Assembly (NCBI GenBank): GCA_905182105.1
Contig: CAJJAR010000016.1
Location: forward strand, 1-64,000
DNA from: an uncultured Paracoccaceae bacterium
GTDB taxonomy: Bacteria; Pseudomonadota; Alphaproteobacteria; Rhodobacterales; Rhodobacteraceae
Length of the DNA stretch: 64,000 nt
Direction: 5' to 3'
The notes beneath the pieces are model-generated. The model saw only the letters and a list, made by a program, of their open reading frames with translations, searched no databases and was not told where the DNA came from. The first letter of the stretch is position 1; each line of letters starts with the position of its first letter. The position numbers and the translations under genes were made by a program. Positions 46,230 to 56,344 of this stretch are shown here, piece by piece.

Positions 46230-46622
46230 TTACGCCTGCTTTAATGCGCGGATTTCCGCAGGAAGCCGTGTTGGTTTTCCCTCAACAGTCATGCAGGCCG
46301 CCGTTACTTTGGCACGAAAAATAGGTTTGCCATCTAACTCGACCGTTTGGTCAAATACCCACCGGACAGCGCCTGAAGCATAGTGCGTGGTCACAACCTT
46401 AATCCGGTCGCCCAATCGTGCAGACCCAAGGTAATCAGCCTCAACCCGCGTAATGGCAAAAACAATCCCCGCATCGCGCATTGTACGCTGATCGATGCCC
46501 AACTCCTCAACAATCTCAGAACGTGCACGCTCGATATAGCGCAGGTAGTTAGCGTAATAGACGATACCTGCCATATCGGTATCTTCGTAGTAGACCGTGA
46601 CTGGGAAGCTGTGAGGGATCAT
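46230..46622 (-). CDS. ybgC: Tol-Pal associated acyl-CoA thioesterase YbgC
   Basis: Hot-dog-fold thioesterase acting on short acyl-CoA/ACP, with a likely role in phospholipid metabolism tied to the Tol system. The 130-residue protein has the 4-hydroxybenzoyl-CoA thioesterase signature YYEDTDMAGIVYYANYLRY with the catalytic Asp at about residue 16. Its ATG overlaps the stop of the upstream gene (ATGA). Confidence 0.95.
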   Translation of the reverse strand: MIPHSFPVTVYYEDTDMAGIVYYANYLRYIERARSEIVEELGIDQRTMRDAGIVFAITRVEADYLGSARLGDRIKVVTTHYASGAVRWVFDQTVELDGKPIFRAKVTAACMTVEGKPTRLPAEIRALKQA

Positions 46623-47242
46623 TGCATGACACCGATACGCGCCGACATGCGCAGCGCATGTGTTGGGTCTTGGGACGATACGGGCAAGATGGGATCATAA
46701 CTTGCGGCAATCACTTGGCCAATTTCTGGGCGCAAAACAGTTGTTTCACCGACCAGTGCTAATGGCGATTGGGTTTTGAACGCCGTGTCAGACCACAGCA
46801 ACATAGATTGGGTCGCTTGGCTTAACGCCAATGTATCGGCGGGCAACGCGGACAGACTGCCATCCATGCGCAAAAAAACGAAGCAGGCTTTAATCGCGCC
46901 TGCATCATCAAAACGAAATGCACGATACTGGTTTGCATCTGCCTCTTTAAGACGGCCCACCAATGGCTCCAGATCAGGGACCATATCGCCAAGGCGCGGC
47001 ACTTCTAACAATTCATCCCAATCGCGGAAAAAGAACCACATAAAGTTGCTACCAAGTTCGGCATCACCATCCGTCATTTCGTGGCCTGCCAATCGGCACA
47101 CCGCATCAATGGCACCTTTGATCACGCCTAAGGTTTCGTCTTCGACACCAAACACCACCGGCGCAATACCACGTCCCCAACGGGCAAACGCAAATGATCC
47201 ATCCGCGCGAGTAAACAACTGTTCTACGTCCGTAACATCCAT
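46619..47242 (-). CDS. Conserved hypothetical protein between ruvB and ybgC
   Basis: A soluble 207-residue protein without signal or helices of membrane type (MDVTDVEQLFTRADGSFAFARWGRG...). Conserved-looking segments are PVVFGVEDETLGVIKGA, FMWFFFRDWDELLEVPRLGD and FRFDDAGAIKACFVFLRM. It lies 30 bases after ruvB and overlaps ybgC by four bases, the same place where roseobacters carry an uncharacterised gene. Function unknown; a role with RuvB or YbgC is only suggested by position. Confidence 0.85.
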   Translation of the reverse strand: MDVTDVEQLFTRADGSFAFARWGRGIAPVVFGVEDETLGVIKGAIDAVCRLAGHEMTDGDAELGSNFMWFFFRDWDELLEVPRLGDMVPDLEPLVGRLKEADANQYRAFRFDDAGAIKACFVFLRMDGSLSALPADTLALSQATQSMLLWSDTAFKTQSPLALVGETTVLRPEIGQVIAASYDPILPVSSQDPTHALRMSARIGVMQ

Positions 47243-47272
47243 TTCCAGTGTCCTTCGTCATAAATCGTTATG

Positions 47273-48295
47273 CTATTGGCCAAATAGGTCCGACGCTTTC
47301 GCCGGTGATGCCATGCCCAAATGCGTCCAAGCCTTCTGCGCCAACATCCGGCCACGCGGCGTGCGCTGGATTAGACCTTGTTGAAGCAAATACGGTTCGA
47401 TCACTTCTTCCAAGGCATCACGGCTTTCGCTGAGTGCTGCACTTAACGTTTCAATTCCAACAGGACCACCCTGATAGTTTTCAGCAACCAATCGCAGATA
47501 TCGACGGTCAGCGTTATCAAGCCCCAAACGATCAACGCCCAGACGCGTCAGCGCACTATCAGCGAGTTCCTGCGTGACGCGGCCATCGCCCTCAACGACT
47601 GCAAAATCCACAACGCGGCGCAACAAACGGCCTGCAATACGTGGCGTTCCACGGGCGCGGCGCGCGATTTCACGCGCACCACCTTCATCAGCGGGAGCAC
47701 CCAATTTGCGAGCATTTCGTCCAACGATGATGAACAGTTCATCTTCAGTGTAAAACTCAAGGCGAGTCGGAATACCAAAACGGTCGCGTAGCGGCGTCGT
47801 CAGCAGACCCATGCGGGTTGTCGCGCCAACAAGCGTGAAAGGCTGTAATTCAATCCGAACAGTACGGGCCGCTGGCCCCTCACCGATCACCAAATCCAGT
47901 TCGAAATCTTCAAGTGCTGGATATAACACTTCTTCTACCGCAGGATTGAGGCGGTGAATTTCGTCAATAAATAGAACATCCCGCGCCTCAAGATTGGTCA
48001 GGATTGCCGCCAAATCGCCTGCCTTGGCCAAGACGGGGCCAGATGTCATTCGAAAATTCACGCCCAACTCACGTGCCATGATCTGAGCCAATGTCGTTTT
48101 CCCCAAACCAGGCGGTCCGTGGAATAAAGTGTGATCCATCGCTTCACCACGCTGTTTAGCGGATTGGATAAAGACACGTAGGTTTGCACGCGCCTCGACT
48201 TGGCCCACGAATTCGTCCAAACCCTGCGGACGCAAGGCGCGGTCAAAGTCTTCGGGCATTGGCGCAGGGCGCAAGGTTGGGTCTGGTTCACTCAT
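47273..48295 (-). CDS. ruvB: Holliday junction helicase motor RuvB
   Basis: Hexameric AAA+ motor of branch migration. The 340-residue protein has Walker [10 protein letters not shown] at about 60-68, Walker B DEIHRL, sensor and arginine-finger segments ([18 protein letters not shown]) and a C-terminal winged helix ([13 protein letters not shown]). Standard length. Confidence 0.98.
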   Translation of the reverse strand: MSEPDPTLRPAPMPEDFDRALRPQGLDEFVGQVEARANLRVFIQSAKQRGEAMDHTLFHGPPGLGKTTLAQIMARELGVNFRMTSGPVLAKAGDLAAILTNLEARDVLFIDEIHRLNPAVEEVLYPALEDFELDLVIGEGPAARTVRIELQPFTLVGATTRMGLLTTPLRDRFGIPTRLEFYTEDELFIIVGRNARKLGAPADEGGAREIARRARGTPRIAGRLLRRVVDFAVVEGDGRVTQELADSALTRLGVDRLGLDNADRRYLRLVAENYQGGPVGIETLSAALSESRDALEEVIEPYLLQQGLIQRTPRGRMLAQKAWTHLGMASPAKASDLFGQ

Positions 48296-48355
48296 AAATC
48301 ATCTATGGCGCAAGGTGTGGCGTTCTTCCAGAAGAAGGTTCGACCACAACCGCCC

Positions 48356-49009
48356 TTAACCTTTCGGAGCCAGTAATTTTAACGCAGCACGAATAAGTGT
48401 AGGCGTTTCAGCATCAGGGTTTTCGCCTGCCACTTGGGCAACTGCCCCCGCAGCATCACCCGGCGCATAACCAAGATTGCCAAGCGCAGACAATGCTTCG
48501 GCCTGTGCCGACTGGTTTTGAACCACTGCGTTTGAAATAGGGCCTTCAATCACTTCGCCATCATCATCGCCCATCGCTTGGGCCATCGTGCCACCCATCG
48601 CCATGATTGAAGGGGCCTTATCTTTCAAATCCAAAACCACACGTTGCGCAATCTTAGGTCCAATACCTTTGGCCGCCTTGATCGAATTCCAGTCTCCCAG
48701 CGCAATAGCGCGACTCACACCATCAGTGCCCAAGGTGCCAAGGATTGCGAGGGATGCTTTGGCTCCAACACCTTGAACGGACGTAAGTAAACGATGCCAT
48801 TCCTTTTCAGCCAAGGTTGGAAAGCCAAACAACTGCATCAGGTCCTCGCGCACAACCAAATCAGTAAACAAAGCGCAAACTTCGCCCACCCCGGGCAAAG
48901 TCGCCATCGTCCGTTCCGAACAATACACGATATAACCAACGCCACGCACATCTATCAGAACATGGTCTGTGGTGCGGTAGTCGATACGTCCTGTGAGTTT
49001 CCCAATCAT
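48356..49009 (-). CDS. ruvA: Holliday junction helicase subunit RuvA
   Basis: Tetrameric junction-binding protein that loads RuvB. The 217-residue protein starts [26 protein letters not shown], has the two helix-hairpin-helix motifs ([32 protein letters not shown]) and a C-terminal RuvB-binding domain. Its ATG overlaps the ruvC stop (ATGA). Confidence 0.97.
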   Translation of the reverse strand: MIGKLTGRIDYRTTDHVLIDVRGVGYIVYCSERTMATLPGVGEVCALFTDLVVREDLMQLFGFPTLAEKEWHRLLTSVQGVGAKASLAILGTLGTDGVSRAIALGDWNSIKAAKGIGPKIAQRVVLDLKDKAPSIMAMGGTMAQAMGDDDGEVIEGPISNAVVQNQSAQAEALSALGNLGYAPGDAAGAVAQVAGENPDAETPTLIRAALKLLAPKG

Positions 49010-49512
49010 ACCAATGCCTTTTGTAATGCTTCTGCCAACCCACTAGCCCCGCCATGATGGGCGTGACAAATGGCGATCGCCAATGCGTCCGTTGCGTCAG
49101 GTCCCGCCAGCTCAACACCGGGCAATTGCAACTTAACCATATGCGCAACTTGGCCCTTGTCGGCGTGGCCAACGCCAACAACGGTCTTCTTTACTTTGTT
49201 CGGGGCATATTCACCGACAGTCAAACCGCCCTGCGCTGGCACCAACATGGCGATGCCCCGTGCTTGGCCCAGTTTCAGCGTTCCCGCGCCATCTTTGTTT
49301 ACGAAGGTTTGCTCAACCGCAGCCGTGTGCGGGGCATAGCGCACCATCACCTCAGTTAGGCCACGATGCAGCGACAAAAGGCGAGCCGCCAAATCCGCCC
49401 CTTCAGAGTGGATAACGCCGTTCGCAACATGGCGAATACGCGGACCATCAACATCGATAACCCCCCAGCCCATATTCCGAAGCCCCGGATCAATTCCTAA
49501 AACGCGCGCCAT
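49006..49512 (-). CDS. ruvC: Holliday junction resolvase RuvC
   Basis: Dimeric endonuclease resolving Holliday junctions. The 168-residue protein has the four acidic catalytic residues: Asp8 ([11 protein letters not shown]), Glu67 (VEQTF) and Asp139/Asp142 ([14 protein letters not shown]). First gene of the ruvCAB-ybgC-tol-ftsH block. I looked for an alphaproteobacterial LexA box upstream and found only a degenerate one. Confidence 0.97.
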   Translation of the reverse strand: MARVLGIDPGLRNMGWGVIDVDGPRIRHVANGVIHSEGADLAARLLSLHRGLTEVMVRYAPHTAAVEQTFVNKDGAGTLKLGQARGIAMLVPAQGGLTVGEYAPNKVKKTVVGVGHADKGQVAHMVKLQLPGVELAGPDATDALAIAICHAHHGGASGLAEALQKALV

Positions 49513-49804
49513 TGCGTGACCTGCCCTACATTATTGTTGATTTTTTCACAGATAGCACGAAACAAGAACATTCGCCAAGAGGCAACATAGCAGGGTACAA
49601 AGCTCTGTGACTAGACAACACAAAACGATACGTACGAGGTCGCAAATAACCCCATATTTTCATGGCCTATACGACTGCATTTACCTATGCGCAAAACGCA
49701 TATCAAACATGCATTCTTAGTTATTGTTGGATATGATCTTTGGCTCTAAACGCCTCTACACAAGACCGGACGATCCCGGCCAACATTTATAAAGGACTGC
49801 GACG

Positions 49805-50014
49805 ATGACAACATACAACACAAACAGCACTACATTCGGCACAACTTTAGTTGCAGCCCGTATCTCAGGCGCCGTTCACTCAGCTATCGATGCTGCAGTA
49901 TTCTGGAACAATGCACGCCTAACACGCAATGCACTTACATTACTTAGTAACCGCGAGCTGGAAGACATTGGTCTTTCACGCGGCGACATCGAAACTGTTG
50001 CCCGCACACGCTAA
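49805..50014 (+). CDS. DUF1127 small protein
   Basis: A 69-residue protein whose C-terminal half matches the DUF1127 (YjiS-like) motif, LLSNRELEDIGLSRGDIETVAR. Small arginine-containing DUF1127 proteins in alphaproteobacteria act in RNA turnover and stress or phosphate responses. The N-terminal half (TTYNTNSTTFGTT) is Ser/Thr/Asn-rich. Preceded by AAAGGA ribosome site and followed by a strong terminator, so it is a stand-alone transcription unit in a divergent gap of about 290 bases from ruvC. Confidence 0.88.
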   Translation: MTTYNTNSTTFGTTLVAARISGAVHSAIDAAVFWNNARLTRNALTLLSNRELEDIGLSRGDIETVARTR

Positions 50015-50074
50015 ACCGAATTCTAAGAGGCACTCTTCCTCGCCCTCCCTCGGGGGATGAGAGCCCTTAGACGC

Positions 50075-50114
50075 AAAAACCGCGCATTCCCATTCCGGAA
50101 TGCGCGGTTTTTTT
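50075..50114 (+). terminator. Strong intrinsic terminator after the DUF1127 gene
   Basis: A perfect 16-base stem AAAAACCGCGCATTCC / GGAATGCGCGGTTTTT with loop CATTCC, followed by further T. Strong in the plus direction and the symmetric A/T tract could also stop minus-strand transcripts. Confidence 0.93.
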
Positions 50115-50262
50115 ATGTTTGCTTGAGACCTGTTGATCCCAAAATAGACCAACGCGCCTAAACAAACACTGGAGGGTCTCTATATCAACGAAAAATCGGA
50201 CCTATTACGGTCACAAAGTACTCTGTTGCTGGTTCCACTTGTATGGCCCATGCACCGCCTTG

Positions 50263-50535
50263 TTAAACAAAAGTGTCCTCACCCAGCTTGGCAACGCGTT
50301 CGTCATAAAGGTCTGGTCCGGCTGCTGCTAAAATAAATGCTTTGAAGAACAACAATCCAGCAAGCAGCATTACGTTGCCTGCAACTGGAATACTGACCCC
50401 GCGGCGACGTACGAAGGGTTTAACAACGATCATTCCATCACTACAGGTTTCGGTTGTATACCCACGAGTCATCGCTGCATGCTTGCACCCGATTGCGTTC
50501 AGAAGTTCATCAAAATTTTTCCTTGGACCAGACAT
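50263..50535 (-). CDS. Small conserved membrane protein of unknown function
   Basis: A 90-residue protein with a cytoplasmic part (MSGPRKNFDELLNAIGCKHAA...), a basic stretch FVRRRGVS and one membrane helix at about 50-72, then a short acidic C-terminus. The cysteines at 17 and 31 are notable. I do not recognise a family. It stands alone between DUF1127 and prmA. Confidence 0.65.
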   Translation of the reverse strand: MSGPRKNFDELLNAIGCKHAAMTRGYTTETCSDGMIVVKPFVRRRGVSIPVAGNVMLLAGLLFFKAFILAAAGPDLYDERVAKLGEDTFV

Positions 50536-50649
50536 GGCTACACCTAATTATTAACGATCAGTCTCCGAACTGATCCACGGCTGTGAATAGTCCTGGAAAA
50601 AGTCATTTCTTAGGCAAATGCTTCAAAACCCCGTAAAATAGGGCTTTAA

Positions 50650-51522
50650 TTATGTCTTTTTCTGCAAGGTTAGCGTTGTCCATTCAACAATCTCTTCGCG
50701 ATGAACAAGATTGATGCCGTTCTGTGCATAAACTGCAATTACGTCATCAGCCTGCTCATTCAGAATTCCAGAGAGAACCGCGTAACCATTATCCGCCAGA
50801 TTCGTGGCCATGTCCGGTGCCAATGCAATCAAGGGCCCTTTTAGAATGTTTGCAAAAACCAAATCATACGGCGCTTTGGCCAAAAGATCGGGATGGTCAA
50901 AGCCAGCAGCTTCGACAGCAACGATGCGTCCGACCAAGTTATTGGCCTCAACATTGGCATTGGCCACATCAACAGCGACCTCATCAATGTCACTGACCAT
51001 AACAGGGTTCGGCCAAATACGTGCCGCAGCCATACCCAAAACAGCAGTACCACAACCGATGTCCGCCACATTTTCACCTTGGAACCCACCCTCCGACAGG
51101 CGGTCCACAGCGCGCAAGCAGCCCAAGGTCGTACCATGATGACCCGTACCAAACGCCATTGCAGCCTCAATCAGCAGTGGTTCGCAGTCTGAAGGAACTT
51201 TGTCAGCATCATGACTGCCATATACAAAGAAGCGTCCCGCCTCGACTGGTGCCAATTCACGGCGCACGTGGGCGACCCAATCAGTTTCTGGCAATTCAGA
51301 AACCGCAAAATATTTCGCACCCATTGCAGTCGCCAACAAAGACAGAGCTGTTTCATCCGGATGTTCTGTAAAATAGCCGCCCACTTCCCAAAGGCCCGAA
51401 CCATCCTCAACTTCAAAAACGCCAATGCCTGTCGGTTCAGGGATCAATCGCTCCATTGCCGTGCCCAGCGCTTCGGCTGCAGGTTTTCCCATAAGGGTCG
51501 TCAGCGCAGTGAATGTCGGCAT
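50650..51522 (-). CDS. prmA: Ribosomal protein L11 methyltransferase
   Basis: Trimethylates lysines of ribosomal protein L11. The 290-residue protein has the SAM-binding DIGCGTAVLGMAAARI (about 158-173), the substrate loop FANILKGPLIALAP and a small N-terminal L11-binding domain. ATG 51522 (MPTFTALT) has GGAG seven bases upstream; a TTG four codons earlier is less likely. Intact. Confidence 0.95.
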   Translation of the reverse strand: MPTFTALTTLMGKPAAEALGTAMERLIPEPTGIGVFEVEDGSGLWEVGGYFTEHPDETALSLLATAMGAKYFAVSELPETDWVAHVRRELAPVEAGRFFVYGSHDADKVPSDCEPLLIEAAMAFGTGHHGTTLGCLRAVDRLSEGGFQGENVADIGCGTAVLGMAAARIWPNPVMVSDIDEVAVDVANANVEANNLVGRIVAVEAAGFDHPDLLAKAPYDLVFANILKGPLIALAPDMATNLADNGYAVLSGILNEQADDVIAVYAQNGINLVHREEIVEWTTLTLQKKT

Positions 51523-51645
51523 TATCGGCTCCAATATAACGTTTATCGTGGTTCAGCCCGCATATTAAATCGCACATCCACGGCCACTAGGTTCAGCTTC
51601 GCTGACATAGCGCCAGCCCCGCAATGCCGCAAGGGCTGGTTAAAC

Positions 51646-52878
51646 TCAGGCCGCCGCTTCAGTCAGTGCAGGCTTAAATATAGTCTCATGCCCAGGCCCC
51701 GGATGGCGCGGGATCAAAAGTGCGAGGCTTAGGGACACGCATGCCATCCCAGCGGCAATCAAAAACACCAAAAGTGGTGACACCAACCAAAGCAATCCAA
51801 GTATCACAGGCAGAACAACTGCCGCAATATGATTGATGGTAAAGGCGACAGCTGCGGTTGGTGCGATATCTGCAGGGTCTGCGATCTTTTGGAAATAGGT
51901 TTTCAATGCCAATGCCAGCCCGAAAAAGATATGATCAACCACGTACAAGAAGGCAGCAACCAGCACCCCCCAGCCAAGATAATAGACACCACCGTAAGAC
52001 AAGAAGACCAACGCCAAACCAACGTATTCAAACACCAACGTGCGCCGTTCGCCAAAGCGTTGAACGATACGACCCAGCAACGGTGCCACCAACATATTGA
52101 TCATCAGGTTAATCAGGAACAGCGAGGTCAGCTCGTGAACCTCAAAGCCAAACTTCTCAACCATCATGAACCCTGCGAACACGACAAAGATTTGGCGACG
52201 GGCACCCGACATGAACTGCAGCGCATAATACAGCCAGTAGCGTTTGCGCAGCACCATGCTTTTATTCTGAACTGTGGGGCCTTCAAACTGCGGATAGGCG
52301 ACCATCGCAAAGACGGCGATGATGGCAGTCGCAGCACCGCCGCAGACATAAACGATATTATAGCCCAACCCCAATGGTTCCCACAGCAGCAGGATGATCA
52401 AATAGACAATGAAGGTGGCGGCAGAACCTAAAGCCATCATGCACCCCATGATCCAAGGGGCATTTGCAATCGGCAGCCACTGCAGTTGCAGTGATTGGTT
52501 CACGGTCTCGTAATAGTGAAATCCTATTGAACTAAGCATTGTCAGCGTTAAAATCCCAGTCAGTGATGGGAAGTAAGCTGTGACAGCAGTGGCCACACCA
52601 AGCAGAACAAGTGACACCAATCCCAACACTTGTTCACGCACAAAGATAATGATCGCGATCACGCCAACAGCCAAAAAACCAGGTATTTCGCGCACCGTGT
52701 GCAGCAATCCAATGTCGGAACCATCAAAATTAGCAACTTCAATTACAAAGTTGTTCAATAAGGCAGACCACGTATTGAAAGCAATCGGCATGGCAAAAGC
52801 CATCAGGAACAACAATACGATAGGACGGCGCCAGCGCGGTAGTTTTTGCGCTTCAGCAAGTGTGACAGTTTTCAACAT
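51646..52878 (-). CDS. Major facilitator superfamily transporter
   Basis: A 410-residue protein with about twelve membrane helices arranged in two halves (first helices from about residue 20: IVLLFLMAFAMPIAF; second half beginning RYWLYYALQFMSGARRQIFVVFAGFMM). The cytoplasmic loop between halves is hydrophilic (QFEGPTVQNKSMVLRKR). MFS membership is clear but the substrate cannot be read from sequence. It is 90 bases downstream of priA in the same orientation. Confidence 0.85.
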   Translation of the reverse strand: MLKTVTLAEAQKLPRWRRPIVLLFLMAFAMPIAFNTWSALLNNFVIEVANFDGSDIGLLHTVREIPGFLAVGVIAIIIFVREQVLGLVSLVLLGVATAVTAYFPSLTGILTLTMLSSIGFHYYETVNQSLQLQWLPIANAPWIMGCMMALGSAATFIVYLIILLLWEPLGLGYNIVYVCGGAATAIIAVFAMVAYPQFEGPTVQNKSMVLRKRYWLYYALQFMSGARRQIFVVFAGFMMVEKFGFEVHELTSLFLINLMINMLVAPLLGRIVQRFGERRTLVFEYVGLALVFLSYGGVYYLGWGVLVAAFLYVVDHIFFGLALALKTYFQKIADPADIAPTAAVAFTINHIAAVVLPVILGLLWLVSPLLVFLIAAGMACVSLSLALLIPRHPGPGHETIFKPALTEAAA

Positions 52879-52967
52879 GCTCCTGACCTACGCCCAAACA
52901 TTGAGAAGGGAAATAGAGGAATGGTCCGTGCTAAGACGGTGTCTCAAGTTGCGAAAAGACAAGCGCG

Positions 52968-55175
52968 TTAATAGAAGTTCTGTGGATCAATATCGATTGC
53001 CAGCTTCAGATCGCCCTTTAGTTTGACCTGCGCGGCCCAGCGCGACAAGGCACCTTGCAACACTACTGTCTTTTCAGCCTTCACCAACATACGCACGCGA
53101 TGACGTCCACGCACACGGGCAATCGGTGCAGGTGCTGGCCCAAATATCTGTGCGCCAACTGCACGTAGTGGTCCATCCATACGGGCCAAGTGGTTTGCCA
53201 AATCAAAAACTTGCGGCAAGTCAGTGCCACTGACGATGATTCCAGCCATACGGCCATAAGGCGGCACGCCTGCAGCTTTGCGTTCAGCGGCTTGGGCCCG
53301 CCAAAAACCCTCTTCATCCTCTTCAAGGATCGAACGGATCACGGGATGCTCTGGCTGGTAGGTCTGCAACATCGCGGTACCCGGTTTTTCGGCACGCCCA
53401 GCGCGACCAGCAACCTGACGCATTAATTGAAAAGTCCGCTCAGCCGCGCGTAAGTCAGATCCCTGAAGCCCTAAATCCGCATCAATCACACCCACCAATG
53501 TAAGGTTAGGAAAGTTGTGCCCCTTGGCAACCAACTGCGTACCAATAACTATATCCGCACCACCAGCAGCAATCGCTTCAATCTCAGCCTTCAACGCGCG
53601 GGCTGATCCGTACATGTCTGAACTTAACGTCGCGATCCGGGCATCTGGAAACAGCTCAGCCGCTTCCTCACCCAACCGCTCCACCCCCGGACCAACAGGG
53701 GCCATGCGCCCTTCCGCATCACATGAAGGGCATTTGGTTGGCATTTCTTTGCTCTCACCACACTGGTGACAGACCAAACGATTCTGAAACCGATGCTCCA
53801 CCATTCGCGCATCGCAATCATCACATCCAACCTGATGACCGCACGCGCGACACAACGTGATCGGCGCATAACCACGACGGTTAATAAACAGCATCGCCTG
53901 CTCACCCACATAGATACGCTTTTGCACCTCGGATTTCAGGACCTCAGACACCCAACGGTTGGCTGGCAATTTGGCGTCGCGCATATCAATCGTCTTCATT
54001 GTCGGCATAACGGCGGGACCAAAGCGCGAGGTCAGCTCAAGACGTTTGTATTTACCACTTTCCGCATTGGCCCAGCTTTCCAAGGACGGCGTGGCAGAGG
54101 CCAGCACCACATGCGCCCCACAAATCGAGGCACGTAAAACAGCCATATCACGGGCATTATACAAAACGCCCTCTTCTTGCTTGTATGAAGTATCATGTTC
54201 CTCATCGACCACGACCAGACCAAGGTTCTGATAGGGAAGGAACAATGCAGAGCGCGCCCCAATTACCAACTGTGCCTGCCCTTGCCCGATCATACGCCAA
54301 ATTCGACGACGTTCGGTCATGGTAGCGCCAGAATGCCATTCTGCAGGCCGATGGCCAAAACGTTCTTGAACCCGCTTAAGGAACTCAGCCGTCAGGGCAA
54401 TCTCAGGCAACAACACCAGCGCCTGCCGCCCAGCTCGCAATGCGGCGGCGACGGCCTCCAAGTAAACTTCGGTCTTACCCGACCCCGTCACCCCGCGCAA
54501 AAGCGTTGTACCGTAGTTACCTGATTGAACCGCATCCGCGAGGTATGCAGATGCCGTTGCCTGATCCTCTGTCAGTTCTTTACTTGGTAAGCTCGGATCA
54601 AGGCGTGGGAATGGTAGATCGCGTGGGCTGTCTTCTTCAGCCACAGCCCCTTGCTCAACCAACCCTTTGACCACCGAGCTTGTGACCCCTGCCAACTCCG
54701 CCAATTCTTTCAGCGTAAATGACAGATCACCATATTCAGCCAGCGTATTCAGGACCTTCTGGCGGGCATCAGTCATGCGCTCCGGCTCGGACGGTCCACG
54801 TCGATAAATTTTGCGCATGGACGGAGGGTCACCCAACCCCGGTGCACGTGTCGCCAATCGCAGCATCGCGTTCATCGGTGTCAGGGTGTAATCAGCGGAA
54901 CGGCGTAAAAAATCACGCATTTCCAGCCGCATAGGCGCGGCATCCAGCACACGGCAGGCAGCACGCACTTTTTTGATCTCCCAATCACCTTTACCAGCAC
55001 CCCAAACCACACCGATCACCTTGCGCGGCCCCAACGGCACTTCAACAAATGCACCCAGATGGCAGCCACCCTCAGGTGCCTTGTAATCGAGAATCCGGTC
55101 CAAAGGTTCAGCCGTCAGCACCCCGATCAGGGCACCTTCATCAAAATATTCTGGCGCGGTCTGGGATTGGCGCAC
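52968..55175 (-). CDS. priA: Primosomal replication-restart helicase PriA
   Basis: Reassembles the replisome at stalled forks. The 735-residue protein has an N-terminal 3'-end-binding domain, Walker A GVTGSGKTEVYL, Walker B VVVDEEHD, the zinc-binding cysteines (CRACGHQVGCDDC...CHQCGESKEMPTKCPSC) and helicase motifs V-VI (GTQLVAKGHNFPNLTLVGV, QVAGRAGRA). Complete. The 459-base region upstream contains no gene that I can see. Confidence 0.97.
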   Translation of the reverse strand: MRQSQTAPEYFDEGALIGVLTAEPLDRILDYKAPEGGCHLGAFVEVPLGPRKVIGVVWGAGKGDWEIKKVRAACRVLDAAPMRLEMRDFLRRSADYTLTPMNAMLRLATRAPGLGDPPSMRKIYRRGPSEPERMTDARQKVLNTLAEYGDLSFTLKELAELAGVTSSVVKGLVEQGAVAEEDSPRDLPFPRLDPSLPSKELTEDQATASAYLADAVQSGNYGTTLLRGVTGSGKTEVYLEAVAAALRAGRQALVLLPEIALTAEFLKRVQERFGHRPAEWHSGATMTERRRIWRMIGQGQAQLVIGARSALFLPYQNLGLVVVDEEHDTSYKQEEGVLYNARDMAVLRASICGAHVVLASATPSLESWANAESGKYKRLELTSRFGPAVMPTMKTIDMRDAKLPANRWVSEVLKSEVQKRIYVGEQAMLFINRRGYAPITLCRACGHQVGCDDCDARMVEHRFQNRLVCHQCGESKEMPTKCPSCDAEGRMAPVGPGVERLGEEAAELFPDARIATLSSDMYGSARALKAEIEAIAAGGADIVIGTQLVAKGHNFPNLTLVGVIDADLGLQGSDLRAAERTFQLMRQVAGRAGRAEKPGTAMLQTYQPEHPVIRSILEEDEEGFWRAQAAERKAAGVPPYGRMAGIIVSGTDLPQVFDLANHLARMDGPLRAVGAQIFGPAPAPIARVRGRHRVRMLVKAEKTVVLQGALSRWAAQVKLKGDLKLAIDIDPQNFY

Positions 55176-55634
55176 GTCTTTGCTCCAGCTTCGGTTCTAA
55201 GGCTTCATTTTCTACAGGGTGGGGTACATGCAAACGCATGACAACACTACAGTACAATCTGTTCAGTTAACCTAGCTTATCAAATGAGTGAAAAGAGTGC
55301 ACTAGCTCAGCTGAGAAACCAAAACATTCTGAAGACCATGGCCTGAACTTAGCTCAATCTTCGTCGCCTAATTTGTCGGAGACACCGGCGATTGGCACGT
55401 GCATCCCCCAAAAACCCGCAATGGCGGAATACTTGAACAGCGCGAGCTCAAATATTTTAACCGTAAGGGGCAAATATCGCATATTTTTGCATCACTGCGT
55501 TGTAAAAATCCGGCTATTCGCCGCATTGACGCGAAAACGCGCCACTTTTGCAATTTTTCCGCCTATCAAAGTGAAAATTTTTAGATTTAAGACCGCGCAC
55601 ATGTTATACAAGCGCAAAATACTTAGAGGCCAAC
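55176..55634. other. 459-base gap between divergent priA and the DUF484 gene
   Basis: Contains the promoters for priA (minus) and the DUF484-xerC unit (plus). The 3' half (55430-55620) is AT-rich. I tried all frames and saw no convincing coding sequence or RNA gene; short palindromes such as CTCAGCTGAG are present but have no clear meaning. Confidence 0.4.
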
Positions 55635-56342
55635 ATGAGCAGTAGCCCGAAAATTGATGATACGCTGCGCGAAGCTATTATTTCGCAACCAAACGTGATT
55701 CTGGATGACAAAGACCTAATGCAGGCGTTGATCGCTACAAATGAGCGTGCAATGGGCGGCAATATTGTCGACCTACGCGGCATTGCGATGGATCGCCTCG
55801 AAAGCCGCCTTGATCGACTTGAAAACACACACCGTTCGGTGATCGCAGCCGCATACGAAAATCTTGCAGGCACAAATCAGGTGCACCGCGCTATTTTGCG
55901 GATGCTGGACCCGATGGAGTTTGAAGCATTCTTGCGCGACCTCAATGGTGCCGTCTCAGAAATTCTACGCGTCGATGTCACGAAACTAGTTCTTGAGACC
56001 GTGCAAGCCGACTCTGAAACCACAGTGAAGCGTTTAGGCGAAGCTCTAAGCGTTGCCGAGCCCGGGTTTATTGATAACTACTTGTCAAATGGACGTGGGG
56101 GTCAGGTTCGCAAAGTGACTTTGCGCCAAGTACAAAATTCATCTGAAATGATCTATGGCGAAAATGCTGAATGGATCCACTCAGAGGCCTGCCTTAAGTT
56201 AGACTTTGGCGATGGACGCCTGCCAGGCCTATTGGTCATGGGTGCAGAAGATCCGCATATGTTTGGACCACAGCAAGGCACTGACCTATTGGCCTTTTTC
56301 ACGGGTGTCTTTGAACGCGCCATGCGGCGCTGGCTGTCTTGA
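55635..56342 (+). CDS. DUF484 family protein
   Basis: A 235-residue GAF-like soluble protein commonly found just upstream of xerC in proteobacteria. N-terminal segment (IISQPNVILDDKDLMQALIA) and the coiled region (LRGIAMDRLESRLDRLENTHRSVI) match the family, as does LLVMGAEDPHMFGPQQGTDLLAFF at the end. Role unknown; genomic association with XerC suggests chromosome-dimer or signalling functions. Its TGA lies three bases before the xerC ATG. Confidence 0.9.
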   Translation: MSSSPKIDDTLREAIISQPNVILDDKDLMQALIATNERAMGGNIVDLRGIAMDRLESRLDRLENTHRSVIAAAYENLAGTNQVHRAILRMLDPMEFEAFLRDLNGAVSEILRVDVTKLVLETVQADSETTVKRLGEALSVAEPGFIDNYLSNGRGGQVRKVTLRQVQNSSEMIYGENAEWIHSEACLKLDFGDGRLPGLLVMGAEDPHMFGPQQGTDLLAFFTGVFERAMRRWLS

Positions 56343-56344
56343 TC

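Noticed and set aside
49513-49650. LexA (SOS) box upstream of ruvC
   Set aside because: Only GAAC-N7-AAGA was seen near 49568, which lacks the second GAAC half-site of the alphaproteobacterial consensus.
55176-55634. Possible gene or RNA in the priA-DUF484 gap
   Set aside because: All six frames were read; no family resemblance, no strong hairpin with T-run and no tRNA-like fold were found.
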